From the NCBI GenBank assembly GCA_014138645.1, contig JACJIB010000008.1, positions 1 to 64,000 of the forward strand: DNA of 64,000 bases, in the 5' to 3' direction. The stretch comes from Methylorubrum thiocyanatum. GTDB lineage: Bacteria; Pseudomonadota; Alphaproteobacteria; Rhizobiales; Beijerinckiaceae. The first letter of the stretch is position 1, and each line of letters starts with the position of its first letter. The notes beneath the pieces were generated by a model. That model ran no database searches and was not told where the DNA came from. It saw only the letters and a list, made by a program, of their open reading frames with translations. This document shows, piece after piece, positions 27,641 to 35,530 of the stretch. A program made the position numbers and the translations under genes.

Positions 27641-28626
27641 AAACCGATCAGGGTTGCGATCGCGTCGGCTCCGGCGGCGGGCGAGTGCTCGCCGCCCGCG
27701 ACCGCCCGCTCGGCCTCCGCGGTGGCTTTCCGCACCTCGGCGCTGCCGACGAGGCGCTGGTGCAGCCGCTCGTGGACCAGCGCCCACATCCATTTCACGT
27801 CCTGCTCGCGACGCTTGCTCGCGATTTCGCCGGTGGCGGTGAGCTTACCGCGGTGGTCCTCGATGCGCGACCACAGCGCGTCGAGCCCCTTGCCGTGCAG
27901 GCCGGAGATCGTGACCACCGGCGGCGTCCAGGTGGCGGAAGGCGGGGTCAGGATATGGAGGGCGGCGCGGTACTCGGAGGCCGCGGCGTTGGCCCGCCGC
28001 TCGCCCTCGCCATCATCGGCCTTATTGACCGCGATCATGTCGGCGAGTTCGAGGATGCCCTTCTTGATGCCCTGAAGCTCGTCGCCCGCGCCCGGCAGCA
28101 TCAGCACGAGGAAGAAATCGGTGAGGTCGGCAACCGCCGTCTCCGACTGGCCGACGCCGACGGTCTCGACGAGGATGACGTCGAAGCCCGCCGCCTCGCA
28201 CAGCAGCATGGTCTCGCGGGTCTTGGCCGCGACGCCGCCGAGGGTGCCCGAGGAGGGCGAGGGCCGGATGAAGGCGTTGCGGTCGATGGCGAGCCGCGCC
28301 ATCCGCGTCTTGTCGCCGAGGATCGACCCGCCGGTGCGGGTCGAGGAGGGATCGACCGCCAGCACCGCCACCTTGTGCCCGGCCTGCGTCAGCAGCGAGC
28401 CGAGGGCGTCGATGGTGGTCGACTTTCCGACGCCCGGCACGCCGGTGATGCCGACGCGGATGGCCCGGCCCGTCTGCGGCAGCACCGCATCGATAAGGTC
28501 GCGCACTGCCGCCCGGTGATCGGCCCGGCGCGACTCGGCAAGCGTGATGGCGCGGGCCAACGCCGCCCTGTCGCCGGCCAGAAGCCGCTCGCGGATTTGA
28601 TCCATATCGGGGAGGGTCGCGCTCAT
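27637..28626 (-). CDS. meaB: MeaB, G3E-family GTPase chaperone of B12-dependent acyl-CoA mutases
   Basis: The 329-aa GTPase (ArgK/MeaB) guards methylmalonyl-CoA mutase against inactivation and gates cofactor loading. Walker A GVPGVGKST is at 62-70, then LAVDPSST, ETVGVGQSE (switch region) and NKADDGEGE for guanine recognition. The ATG at 28626 gives the length known for the M. extorquens protein; the longer frame is unsupported. It lies in the same 17-kb neighbourhood as ecm and pccB and is followed by the coupled C15 peptidase gene. Confidence 0.96.
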   Translation of the reverse strand: MSATLPDMDQIRERLLAGDRAALARAITLAESRRADHRAAVRDLIDAVLPQTGRAIRVGITGVPGVGKSTTIDALGSLLTQAGHKVAVLAVDPSSTRTGGSILGDKTRMARLAIDRNAFIRPSPSSGTLGGVAAKTRETMLLCEAAGFDVILVETVGVGQSETAVADLTDFFLVLMLPGAGDELQGIKKGILELADMIAVNKADDGEGERRANAAASEYRAALHILTPPSATWTPPVVTISGLHGKGLDALWSRIEDHRGKLTATGEIASKRREQDVKWMWALVHERLHQRLVGSAEVRKATAEAERAVAGGEHSPAAGADAIATLIGL

Positions 28627-28771
28627 GGCCCCTTCATGCCGGGGCCGTGAGCGGGCGTCGAGTGCCCAAAATCCCAATCGTGCCCCGCCACGGTCAAGAT
28701 CGTGCGCGAAGGAGGAGCGCCCGGCGCCGGCCTGCGACCGGAACCGGCATCTTCGGGGACCTAGACCGGCC

Positions 28772-29806
28772 ATGCAGCCCTCCGACGCGACCCGCCGCTC
28801 TCTCCTGCGCCTCCTGGGGCTTGCCGGCGCGGCCACCCTGTCCCCGGCCCTTTCGGGGTGCGTGATGGACGGGCTCGCCACCGGCACCGTCGGCGAGACG
28901 CAGTCGGCGCTCGACGTGAGCCCGGTGCTCCTCGTCGCCACCACCCGCCGTCCGGCTACGGGCTCTCCGCCGAAGTCGCCCTATTTCGGCTCGGAGCGCG
29001 GGCGCGGCCTGAGCTTCGCGGAAGCGCGGATGGCCGCGCCGGACCGCTCGCTGATCGGCAAGGTCTCGGCGGTTGTGGGCGGCGACTGGGGCATCCGTTC
29101 CGTCGGCGAGGTGACGTCCGGGCCGGGTGCGGCGGCCGCCTTCGCGCAATCCGCCTTCGGCCGCGACGTGCTGATCTACGTCCACGGCTATCGCGAGAGC
29201 TTCGAATCGGCGGCGATCAGCGCCGCCCGACTCTCCGACGGCATCCGCTTCAACGGCGCCTCGGCCCTGTTCACATGGCCCTCGGCCGCCGCGACCTTCG
29301 ATTACGGCTACGATCGCGAGAGCGCCTTGTGGTCCCGCGACGCCTTCGAGGACCTGCTCAAGACCCTCGCGATGACGCCGAGCGGCGGTCGCATCCACAT
29401 CGTCGCCCATTCGATGGGAACGCTCCTCACCCTCGAGACCCTGCGCATGCTGCGGGTCGAGGCCGGCGAGGCGGCCGTCGCCCGGATCGGCGCGGTGGTG
29501 CTCGCCGCGCCCGATATCGACATCGACCTCTTCGCCAACGGCGTCGAGCGCTTGGGGCCGGACGCCAAGCGCATCACCGTTATCTCGGCGACCAACGACC
29601 GGGCGCTCGAATTGTCGGGCGCCATCGCCGGCGGCGTCGTCCGCGCGGGTGCCGCCGACCGGGAACGGCTGGAGGCCCTCGGCGTGCGCGTCGCCGACGC
29701 GTCGGATTACGGCGGCGGCCTGTTCAACCACGACCTGTTCCTGTCGAATCGCGAGGTTCAGGCCGTCGTGAAGCGCGCCATCGCCCGCGGCAGCAGCGGC
29801 GCCTGA
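28772..29806 (+). CDS. Alpha/beta-hydrolase lipoprotein (DUF900)
   Basis: The 344-aa product has a twin-Arg-like start (TRRSLLRLLGLAGAA) and a lipobox LSGC with Cys30, so it is probably exported and lipid-anchored. The hydrolase part is of the DUF900 type: FGRDVLIYVHGYRESFESAA, nucleophile elbow VAHSMGTLLT with Ser214, and a late acid/His pair near AAPDIDIDLFANGV and GGLFNHDLFLS. Substrate unknown; esterase or lipase activity is a family-level guess. It is divergent from meaB with a 145-base gap. Confidence 0.85.
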   Translation: MQPSDATRRSLLRLLGLAGAATLSPALSGCVMDGLATGTVGETQSALDVSPVLLVATTRRPATGSPPKSPYFGSERGRGLSFAEARMAAPDRSLIGKVSAVVGGDWGIRSVGEVTSGPGAAAAFAQSAFGRDVLIYVHGYRESFESAAISAARLSDGIRFNGASALFTWPSAAATFDYGYDRESALWSRDAFEDLLKTLAMTPSGGRIHIVAHSMGTLLTLETLRMLRVEAGEAAVARIGAVVLAAPDIDIDLFANGVERLGPDAKRITVISATNDRALELSGAIAGGVVRAGAADRERLEALGVRVADASDYGGGLFNHDLFLSNREVQAVVKRAIARGSSGA

Positions 29807-29990
29807 GGCCGAGACGGGATCAGAGGGATCGGCTTTCGCGCGATTGCCCTGCCCGTACGGCCGGCGCCCCATCGACGAATCCGGTTCGCTCGTCCTACAA
29901 GCGCCGCCGAACCCGGCCAGTCCGGTCCGGGTTTTCCGCGTGCCGCCCTTAGGCCCGCGGCACTCTTTCCCTCTTCCGAGGACGTTCCCG

Positions 29991-30338
29991 ATGTTCACGC
30001 TTGAGATCGACGGCACGGCGATCGCGGTCATCAACGGCGACGAGGCGACCGCCCGCGACCTGTTCACCTGCGACGGCTTCAAGGAGGACATCCGGACGAT
30101 GACGACCGCCGGCCGTCCGATCTGGAACGGCACCGCGGCGCTGACCGTGCGCCCCTCCACGGAGGACGAGGTCGAGGAGTTCGAGGACGCGCTCGCGGCC
30201 GATGACGGCGAGGGCGATTTCGAGCCCGACGAGCATCACGCCGCCGAAGGCGACGGCTCGGACGACGAGGACGAGGCCGACATCGTCTTCCTCGTGGACA
30301 TCGACGACGAGGACGAGGATCAGCCGCTCGACGCTTGA
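29991..30338 (+). CDS. Highly acidic hypothetical protein
   Basis: The 115-aa product starts with a compact domain (LEIDGTAIAVINGDEATARD) and ends in an extremely acidic tail, about 35 Asp or Glu in the last 65 residues. No signal peptide. Acidic tails like this occur in nucleic-acid mimics and metal buffers, but no family is recognised and I assign no function. ATG 29991 is the first start after the upstream gene that leaves a normal N-terminus. Confidence 0.65.
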   Translation: MFTLEIDGTAIAVINGDEATARDLFTCDGFKEDIRTMTTAGRPIWNGTAALTVRPSTEDEVEEFEDALAADDGEGDFEPDEHHAAEGDGSDDEDEADIVFLVDIDDEDEDQPLDA

Positions 30339-30375
30339 TCCAAATTCCGACCGATTTCCGTCATTCCGCCTCCAC

Positions 30376-30487
30376 CGTCATCCCGGGGCCGCGCAGCGAA
30401 ACCCGGGATCCACCCGTGATGCGCGCTCGACGGACAGGTCGTAGCCATTCGTGGCTTCCGGGTTCGCTTATCGGCGCCCCGGAATCA
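30376..30487. repeat. Inverted pair of a 38-bp intergenic repeat
   Basis: The left arm (30376-30413, containing TCCCGGGGCC and AAACCCGGGATCCAC) returns as an imperfect reverse complement at 30449-30487 (GTGGCTTCCGGGTTCGC ... GCCCCGGAATCACG). Such paired GC-rich arms are typical of dispersed palindromic repeats in alphaproteobacterial intergenic DNA. It fills the gap between two converging genes. Confidence 0.7.
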
Positions 30488-30561
30488 CGTCGGGAGTGGC
30501 TGAACCGAGCCAACACAGCGGAAGCCGCATGACGGCGCGCGGCATTCTGGATTACGACCGA

Positions 30562-30588
30562 CCATGCCGGCGAAGGTCGCCGGCATGG
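30562..30588. terminator. Strong hairpin before the end of the S9 peptidase gene
   Basis: CCATGCCGGCGA, loop AGG, TCGCCGGCATGG: a perfect 12-bp stem 50 bases past the S9 peptidase stop. Together with the inverted repeat it fills the 302-base gap 30339-30640, in which I see no gene. A short AAAGTAG follows, no T tract. Confidence 0.6.
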
Positions 30589-30640
30589 CAAAGTAGGGCC
30601 GGGTAGAGCGACGCCTGCCAGCCCTGGCTCCGCCTCGCGA

Positions 30641-32521
30641 TTACCCCTCCCGCACCACCTGCATCGACGTACCGCTCGATTCGGCCTCGCGGATCGGTTC
30701 GCAGCGCCCGCCGAGATGGCGCGCGAGAAACGTCTCGGCGCGGGCGAAGAAGGCCAGCCGATTGGCCGGGCGGACGAGGCCATGGCCCTCGTCCGGAAAC
30801 AGCAGGTAGGTCACCGGAATCCCGCCGCGCTCCATCGCCGCGACCATCTGGTCGGATTCGTCCTTTTTCACCCGTGGATCGTTGGCCCCCTGCACGATCA
30901 GCAGCGGCGCCTTGATCCGATCGGCGAAGTAGACCGGCGAGCGCTCGCGGATGAGCGCCATGCCCTCCTCCGTGTCCGGATCGCCGATGGCGCGGTGGAG
31001 CTGCGCCCGCATCGCCTCCCAGTAGGGCGGGATCGTCCGAACCAGGGTTTCGAGATTGGCCGGGCCGACGAGGTCGATGCCGCAGGCATAGGCTTCCGGG
31101 TTGCGGGTCAGCGCCATCAGCGTGGCGTAGCCGCCGTAGCTGCCCCCCATGATCGCGACGCGGGCCGGATCGGCCACGCCCTGCGCCACCGCCCAGGCGA
31201 CGGCATCGCTGAGATCGTCGTCCATCCGCCGGCCCCACTCGCGGTCGCCGGCGTTGAGGAAGGCCTTTCCGAATCCGGTCGACGAGCGGAAGTTGACGCT
31301 GAGCGCCGCGTAGCCCCGGTTGGCCAGCCACTGATGGATGCCGTCGAAGCCGAAGCTGTCGCGCGCCCAGGGACCGCCATGGACGAGCAGCACCAGCGGC
31401 CCCGGTCCCTGCGCATCGAGCGGGCGGGTAAGGTAGGAGACGAGATCGAGCCCGTCGCGGGAGGGAATGATCGACGGGCTCATCGGCGCCAGCGGCGCCC
31501 CTTCCAGTTCCGGCCGCGCGCTTCCGAGCGAGCGCAGCCTCTTTGCGCGGCGGTCGTAGATCGCGGCCTCGCCGACGCGGGTGTCGGCGCGGGCGACGAC
31601 GATCCAGAGCGCGTCGTCCTCCGTGCGGCTCGCCGGATACCAGTCGCCGAGCCCCTGGGTTTCGAGGAAGGCGAAATCGTCGGCGAAGCGCGGGTCGAGC
31701 ACGTGCCAGGACTTGCGGGCGTGGGTGACCGAATAGGCCACCGGCTCGTGCGTCTCGACGTCCTGCAGCACGGCGCCGATATCCGCCTCCTCATGCGCGG
31801 CGAGCACGCGGGTCTCTCCGCTAGCGAGATCGATCCGGGTCAGAGCGGCGGTGTTGCGGCCGCGGCTGTCGCGGCAGAACAGGGCGGTGGCGGCGGCATC
31901 GAGGTTCTCCGCCCCCGAGACGCGGGCATCCTCGGGCGGGAAGGTGAGCCACGGCTTCCAGTTCGCGCCGTCGCGGGCGATCAACTGGCTCGATCCGTCC
32001 GGGAGATTGCGGAAGGCGAAACGCACCGCGTAACGCTCGTCGATGAGGAAGCCGGCAAAGCCCGGATTCTCAATTACCAAGCTGCGCGCGCCGGTGGCGA
32101 GGTCGACGCTGTGGATGTCGTGGAAGCGCGGATCGCGGTCGTTGATCGCCACCAGCACACGGTCGCGCATGATGCGGCTGAGGCCCACGATCGCCGCGGC
32201 GATGCCGGGGATCGGCGTCAGGTCGCGGCGCTCCCCCGTGGTGAGATCGACGGCGTAGAGGTGGTGATTCTCGTCGCCGTCCGCGTCCTGCACGTAGAGC
32301 AGGTGGCGGCCGTCATAGGCGAAGGCGTAGGCGTCGATGCCGCGCCGCTGGTCGGTGGTGACGGGGGCAGCCGCGTCGAGATCATCGATCGGCGCCGACC
32401 AGATGTTGAGCACGCCCTCATAGGGCGCCACCCAGCCGAGGCGGCGCCCGTCCGGGCTGATCTGATGGCCGTAGCGCGTGGGGTTGCCGAACAGGTGCTC
32501 GCGCGGGATCAGATCGACCAT
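30641..32521 (-). CDS. S9-family peptidase (acylaminoacyl/dipeptidyl peptidase-like)
   Basis: The 626-aa protein combines an N-terminal seven-bladed beta-propeller (about residues 30-370, with repeats such as DGRRLGWVAPYEGVLNIW) and a C-terminal alpha/beta-hydrolase domain. The nucleophile is Ser461 in GGSYGGY, the acid Asp is in QGANDPRVKKDES near 547, and the His in PDEGHGLVRP near 579. S9 serine peptidases trim short peptides inside the cell; no signal peptide is seen. ATG 32521 was chosen as the start of the conserved VDLIPREHLFGNP region. Confidence 0.92.
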   Translation of the reverse strand: MVDLIPREHLFGNPTRYGHQISPDGRRLGWVAPYEGVLNIWSAPIDDLDAAAPVTTDQRRGIDAYAFAYDGRHLLYVQDADGDENHHLYAVDLTTGERRDLTPIPGIAAAIVGLSRIMRDRVLVAINDRDPRFHDIHSVDLATGARSLVIENPGFAGFLIDERYAVRFAFRNLPDGSSQLIARDGANWKPWLTFPPEDARVSGAENLDAAATALFCRDSRGRNTAALTRIDLASGETRVLAAHEEADIGAVLQDVETHEPVAYSVTHARKSWHVLDPRFADDFAFLETQGLGDWYPASRTEDDALWIVVARADTRVGEAAIYDRRAKRLRSLGSARPELEGAPLAPMSPSIIPSRDGLDLVSYLTRPLDAQGPGPLVLLVHGGPWARDSFGFDGIHQWLANRGYAALSVNFRSSTGFGKAFLNAGDREWGRRMDDDLSDAVAWAVAQGVADPARVAIMGGSYGGYATLMALTRNPEAYACGIDLVGPANLETLVRTIPPYWEAMRAQLHRAIGDPDTEEGMALIRERSPVYFADRIKAPLLIVQGANDPRVKKDESDQMVAAMERGGIPVTYLLFPDEGHGLVRPANRLAFFARAETFLARHLGGRCEPIREAESSGTSMQVVREG

Positions 32522-32592
32522 GCTGTCTCCTCGAAGTCCGGCGCCCACCGCTCGCGGCGGCAGGCGCTGTCCCCGAGGAAACTATCGCGAGA

Positions 32593-33516
32593 TCAGCCGA
32601 GTACCACCACCTTGGCGCCGACTTCGACGCGGTTGAACAGGTCGATGGCGTCCTGGTTGATCATGCGGATGCAGCCCGAGGACACGCTCTTGCCGATGGA
32701 GTGCGGCTCCAGCGTGCCGTGGATGCGGAACAGCGTGTCCTTGTTGTTCTGCCAGAGATACATGGCCCGGGCGCCGAGCGGGTTGCGGCTGCCGCCAGGG
32801 ACGCCGAGCCCGCTCTGCAGCTTGTCCACCTCGCGGGCGAGATCCGGCCGCCGGGCGATCATCTCCTTGGGCGGATACCAGTCCGGCCAGGCCTGCTTCG
32901 AGTTGATGGTCGCGTTGCCCGACCACGAGAAGCCCTGCTTGCCGACGCCGACGCCGTAGCGCCGAGCCCGGCCGTTCGGCAGGACGAGGTAGAGGAAGTG
33001 CGCCTTGGGATCGACCACGATCGTGCCCGGCGGCTCGTTCGTGCGGAAATCGACCTCTTGGCGCAGGAAGACCGGGTTGAACTTCTTGTAGGGGATCGCC
33101 TGGACCGGGAACGGCTCGTTGGCGATCGCAGCATAAGCCTTCGTGTAGTCGATCGGGCCGTTATCGGGCTCCTGCGGCGGCACAGGGTAGCCGGCCTGCT
33201 GCTGGCGCGGCGTCTGGTTCGGTGCCTCGGCGGCGGGCGGCGGCTCGCCGTAGCGCTCGGCCCGGCGGCGGGCATAGGCCTCGGCGTCGAGATCCGCCCC
33301 GGAGGCGTTCGGCACCGGGCGCCCGTTGCTGACCTGACCGTTATAGGGGACGTACTGCCCGCTGCGGCGGCGGTAGAGGTTGCCGTTGCTGTCCTGGTAG
33401 AGGCGGTCGTCGTCGAACCCGTCGAAGGTCTGAGCGAGACCGTGCATCGGCAGGAATGCGAGCCCGAGGCTCGTCGCGGCTCCGAAAAGAAGCTTACGGC
33501 GGTTCTGAACTGGCAT
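32593..33516 (-). CDS. L,D-transpeptidase (YkuD/ErfK family)
   Basis: The 307-aa protein cross-links peptidoglycan or attaches lipoprotein to it. A twin-arginine-like signal (NRRKLLFGAATSLGLAFLP, cleavage near GLAQ) is followed by a Pro/Arg/Gln-rich linker and the YkuD domain with HGTLEPHSIGKSVSSGC; the catalytic Cys is 282 in SSGCIRM. ATG 33516 puts the signal at the N-terminus. It acts in the periplasm. Alphaproteobacteria usually have many paralogues, so the specific role is open. Confidence 0.93.
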   Translation of the reverse strand: MPVQNRRKLLFGAATSLGLAFLPMHGLAQTFDGFDDDRLYQDSNGNLYRRRSGQYVPYNGQVSNGRPVPNASGADLDAEAYARRRAERYGEPPPAAEAPNQTPRQQQAGYPVPPQEPDNGPIDYTKAYAAIANEPFPVQAIPYKKFNPVFLRQEVDFRTNEPPGTIVVDPKAHFLYLVLPNGRARRYGVGVGKQGFSWSGNATINSKQAWPDWYPPKEMIARRPDLAREVDKLQSGLGVPGGSRNPLGARAMYLWQNNKDTLFRIHGTLEPHSIGKSVSSGCIRMINQDAIDLFNRVEVGAKVVVLG

Positions 33517-33856
33517 GGATCGCTCGATCGAATGGGCCGGGCCGGAAACGTCTCCGGAATACGGAAGAACGGTCACGATCATCCGGGCCGGCTGAACTGC
33601 CCCGCTTGCTCCGTAGCAAGGATGCGGCCGGGCGTCAGGGCCGGAGACAACGGTCAGGCGTCCTGCACCGTGAACTGTGCGAACATTGTGTCCGAAAGGT
33701 TACACGCGGGTCCGCCATGCGCCGGACGAGCGGCATTAACGATTTCGCAAAAAATGTGCGGATTGCAGGGCGAATCGTGGCGGACGGCGATTGCATTGGC
33801 GGGGCGCGCACCTAGATCAAGCGTGACCGTACGGCCCTGACCACGGACCCCTCCCC
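33517..33856. other. Divergent intergenic region before the L,D-transpeptidase gene
   Basis: 340 bases between a leftward and a rightward gene. It must carry the L,D-transpeptidase promoter. I saw no RNA gene, no coding ORF and no strong palindrome. Local composition is less GC-rich between 33680 and 33770, where a promoter is most likely. Confidence 0.5.
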
Positions 33857-34141
33857 TTGCGCGCCTCGCTCCTCCGCCTCTCGCTCGGACTGCTCTGCCT
33901 CGGCCTGATTCTGCCCGGCGAGGCCATGGCCGCCCGCAGGACCGCGCCCCTCCGTCCCGCCAAGACACCGCCGAAGACGGCGGTCGCCAAGGCGGACACG
34001 AAAGCGGACACCAATGCTCCGCTGACGGCGCCGCAGACGGCCTGGACCGCAGCCGAATCGGCCAATTGCGGCCGCGTCCGCCGCAAGCTCTGGCAGGCGG
34101 ATGAGGGCTGGATCGTGAAGACGGTCACCGTCTGCCACTGA
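33857..34141 (+). CDS. Small secreted protein with two cysteines
   Basis: The 94-aa product begins at a TTG codon and has a good signal peptide (LLRLSLGLLCLGLILPGEAMA, cut after AMA). The mature part has a Lys/Ala/Thr linker and a C-terminal folded-looking part SANCGRVRRKLWQADEGWIVKTVTVCH; the two Cys could pair in the periplasm. This C-terminal layout occurs in several small periplasmic proteins of the order, but I do not recognise a named family. Confidence 0.6.
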   Translation: MRASLLRLSLGLLCLGLILPGEAMAARRTAPLRPAKTPPKTAVAKADTKADTNAPLTAPQTAWTAAESANCGRVRRKLWQADEGWIVKTVTVCH

Positions 34142-34195
34142 GCCGCCGAGCCTGCGAATCACAGGAGATCCCGGCCTGCGGCCGGGCCGCTCTCG

Positions 34196-34246
34196 AAGCC
34201 GGCGGCACAACCGGCTACAAGCCGGCTTGAGGCGGCGATCGCCGCC
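34196..34246. other. Two stem-loops before sbcD
   Basis: AAGCCGGC (34196-34203) pairs with GCCGGCTT (34221-34228). Directly after it, GGCGGCGATCGCCGCC (34231-34246) is a perfect 16-bp palindrome. They follow the small secreted-protein gene and may end its transcript; the second palindrome is 27 bases before sbcD and could affect its expression. Confidence 0.5.
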
Positions 34247-34272
34247 CCGGCATCGGCGAGTGGCGTCTTTCA

Positions 34273-35520
34273 GTGATCCGCGTTCTCCATACGGGCGATT
34301 GGCATATCGGCCAGACCCTGCGCGGCTTCTCCCGCGAGCGCGAGCACGACGCCGTGTTCGGCGGGCTCGAGAGCATCGTGGTGGAGCGCGAGGTCGATGC
34401 CCTCGTCGTGGCCGGCGACGTGTTCGACAGCCAGAACCCCTCCGGCGAATCGCAGGCGCGCTTCTACGCGCTGATGGCGCGCCTCCACGCGGCGCGGCCG
34501 GCGATGACCATCGTCATCACCGCGGGCAATCACGACGCCGCGGGCCGTCTGGAGGCGCCGCGCCCCCTGCTGGAAGCCATCGGCGTCCACGTCGTCGGCA
34601 ATGTCCGCCGCCGCGACGGGGCGATCGACCTCGACCGGCATCTCGTGCCGGTTCGCTCCGCCCGTGGCGAGGTGGCGGCGCAAGTGCTCGCGGTCTCCTA
34701 TCCCACCGCCGCCTGCCTGCCGCCGCTCTCCTCCCTCGGCAAGGAGGGGCGCATCGGTGAGGCCTCGCCGATCGTGCGGGCGGTGCGCGACCTCTACGGC
34801 CAGCTCTTCGAGGCGGCCCGGCCGCGGCTCGCCGGCCTGCCGCTCCTCGTCACTGGCCATCTCCACGTGGCCGGCGGACTCGAATCGGAGGGCGCGGAGC
34901 GGCGCATCCTGGTGGGTGGCGAGCATGCCGTGCCGGCCGACGTGTTTCCGGAGGAGGCGCGCTACGTGGCGCTCGGCCATCTCCATCGGGCGCAGATGCT
35001 GGGTCGCGGGCAGGTGCGCTATTGCGGCTCGCTGATTCCGCTCTCGGCCGCCGAGCAGCCCTACCGCCATGGGGTGACGCTGGTGACCCTCGGAAGCGGT
35101 GCGGCGCAGATCGAGCATATCGAGATCGACCGCCCCGTCCCCTTCCTGCGCCTGCCGGCCTCGGGCGACATGCCGCTTGCCGATCTCGGCGACCATCTCG
35201 CCGCCCTCGCATTCGATCCCGACCTGCCGATGGAGGCGCGTCCCTTCATCCAGGTGCGGCTCGCCCGCGAGGGCCTGCTGCCGGGCTACCGCGCCGAGGT
35301 GGACCGCATCGCCGAAGGCTTTCCGGTGCGTGTCGTCGATGTGAGGGTGACGGTGCCGCCGCGGGCCGCCGTCGAGATCGTGGAAGCGGAGGCGCCGCCC
35401 CTGCGCCTGTCCGAGCGCGACCCGGAGGAGCTGTTCCGCCTCGCCTACCGCGCGAAGTGGGAGGAGGATCCGGAACCCGCCCATCTCGACGTGTTTCACC
35501 GCGCGCGAGCGGAAGCCTGA
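34273..35520 (+). CDS. sbcD: Exonuclease SbcCD, nuclease subunit
   Basis: The 415-aa Mre11-type nuclease acts with SbcC on hairpins and protein-blocked DNA ends. All metallophosphoesterase motifs are present: LHTGDWHIGQ at 5-14, VVAGDVFDS near 45, ITAGNHDAA near 83, TGHLHVAGG near 193 and ALGHLHRAQ near 234. It starts at GTG 34273, which directly opens the conserved IRVLHTGDWH; no better ATG exists. sbcC follows after 10 bases, a classic sbcDC operon. Confidence 0.96.
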   Translation: MIRVLHTGDWHIGQTLRGFSREREHDAVFGGLESIVVEREVDALVVAGDVFDSQNPSGESQARFYALMARLHAARPAMTIVITAGNHDAAGRLEAPRPLLEAIGVHVVGNVRRRDGAIDLDRHLVPVRSARGEVAAQVLAVSYPTAACLPPLSSLGKEGRIGEASPIVRAVRDLYGQLFEAARPRLAGLPLLVTGHLHVAGGLESEGAERRILVGGEHAVPADVFPEEARYVALGHLHRAQMLGRGQVRYCGSLIPLSAAEQPYRHGVTLVTLGSGAAQIEHIEIDRPVPFLRLPASGDMPLADLGDHLAALAFDPDLPMEARPFIQVRLAREGLLPGYRAEVDRIAEGFPVRVVDVRVTVPPRAAVEIVEAEAPPLRLSERDPEELFRLAYRAKWEEDPEPAHLDVFHRARAEA

Positions 35521-35530
35521 GCCGCACGCC

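Noticed and set aside
30716..32959. 747-aa open frame antisense to the S9 peptidase
   Set aside because: No domain recognised, and the opposite strand encodes a clear propeller plus hydrolase with its catalytic triad.
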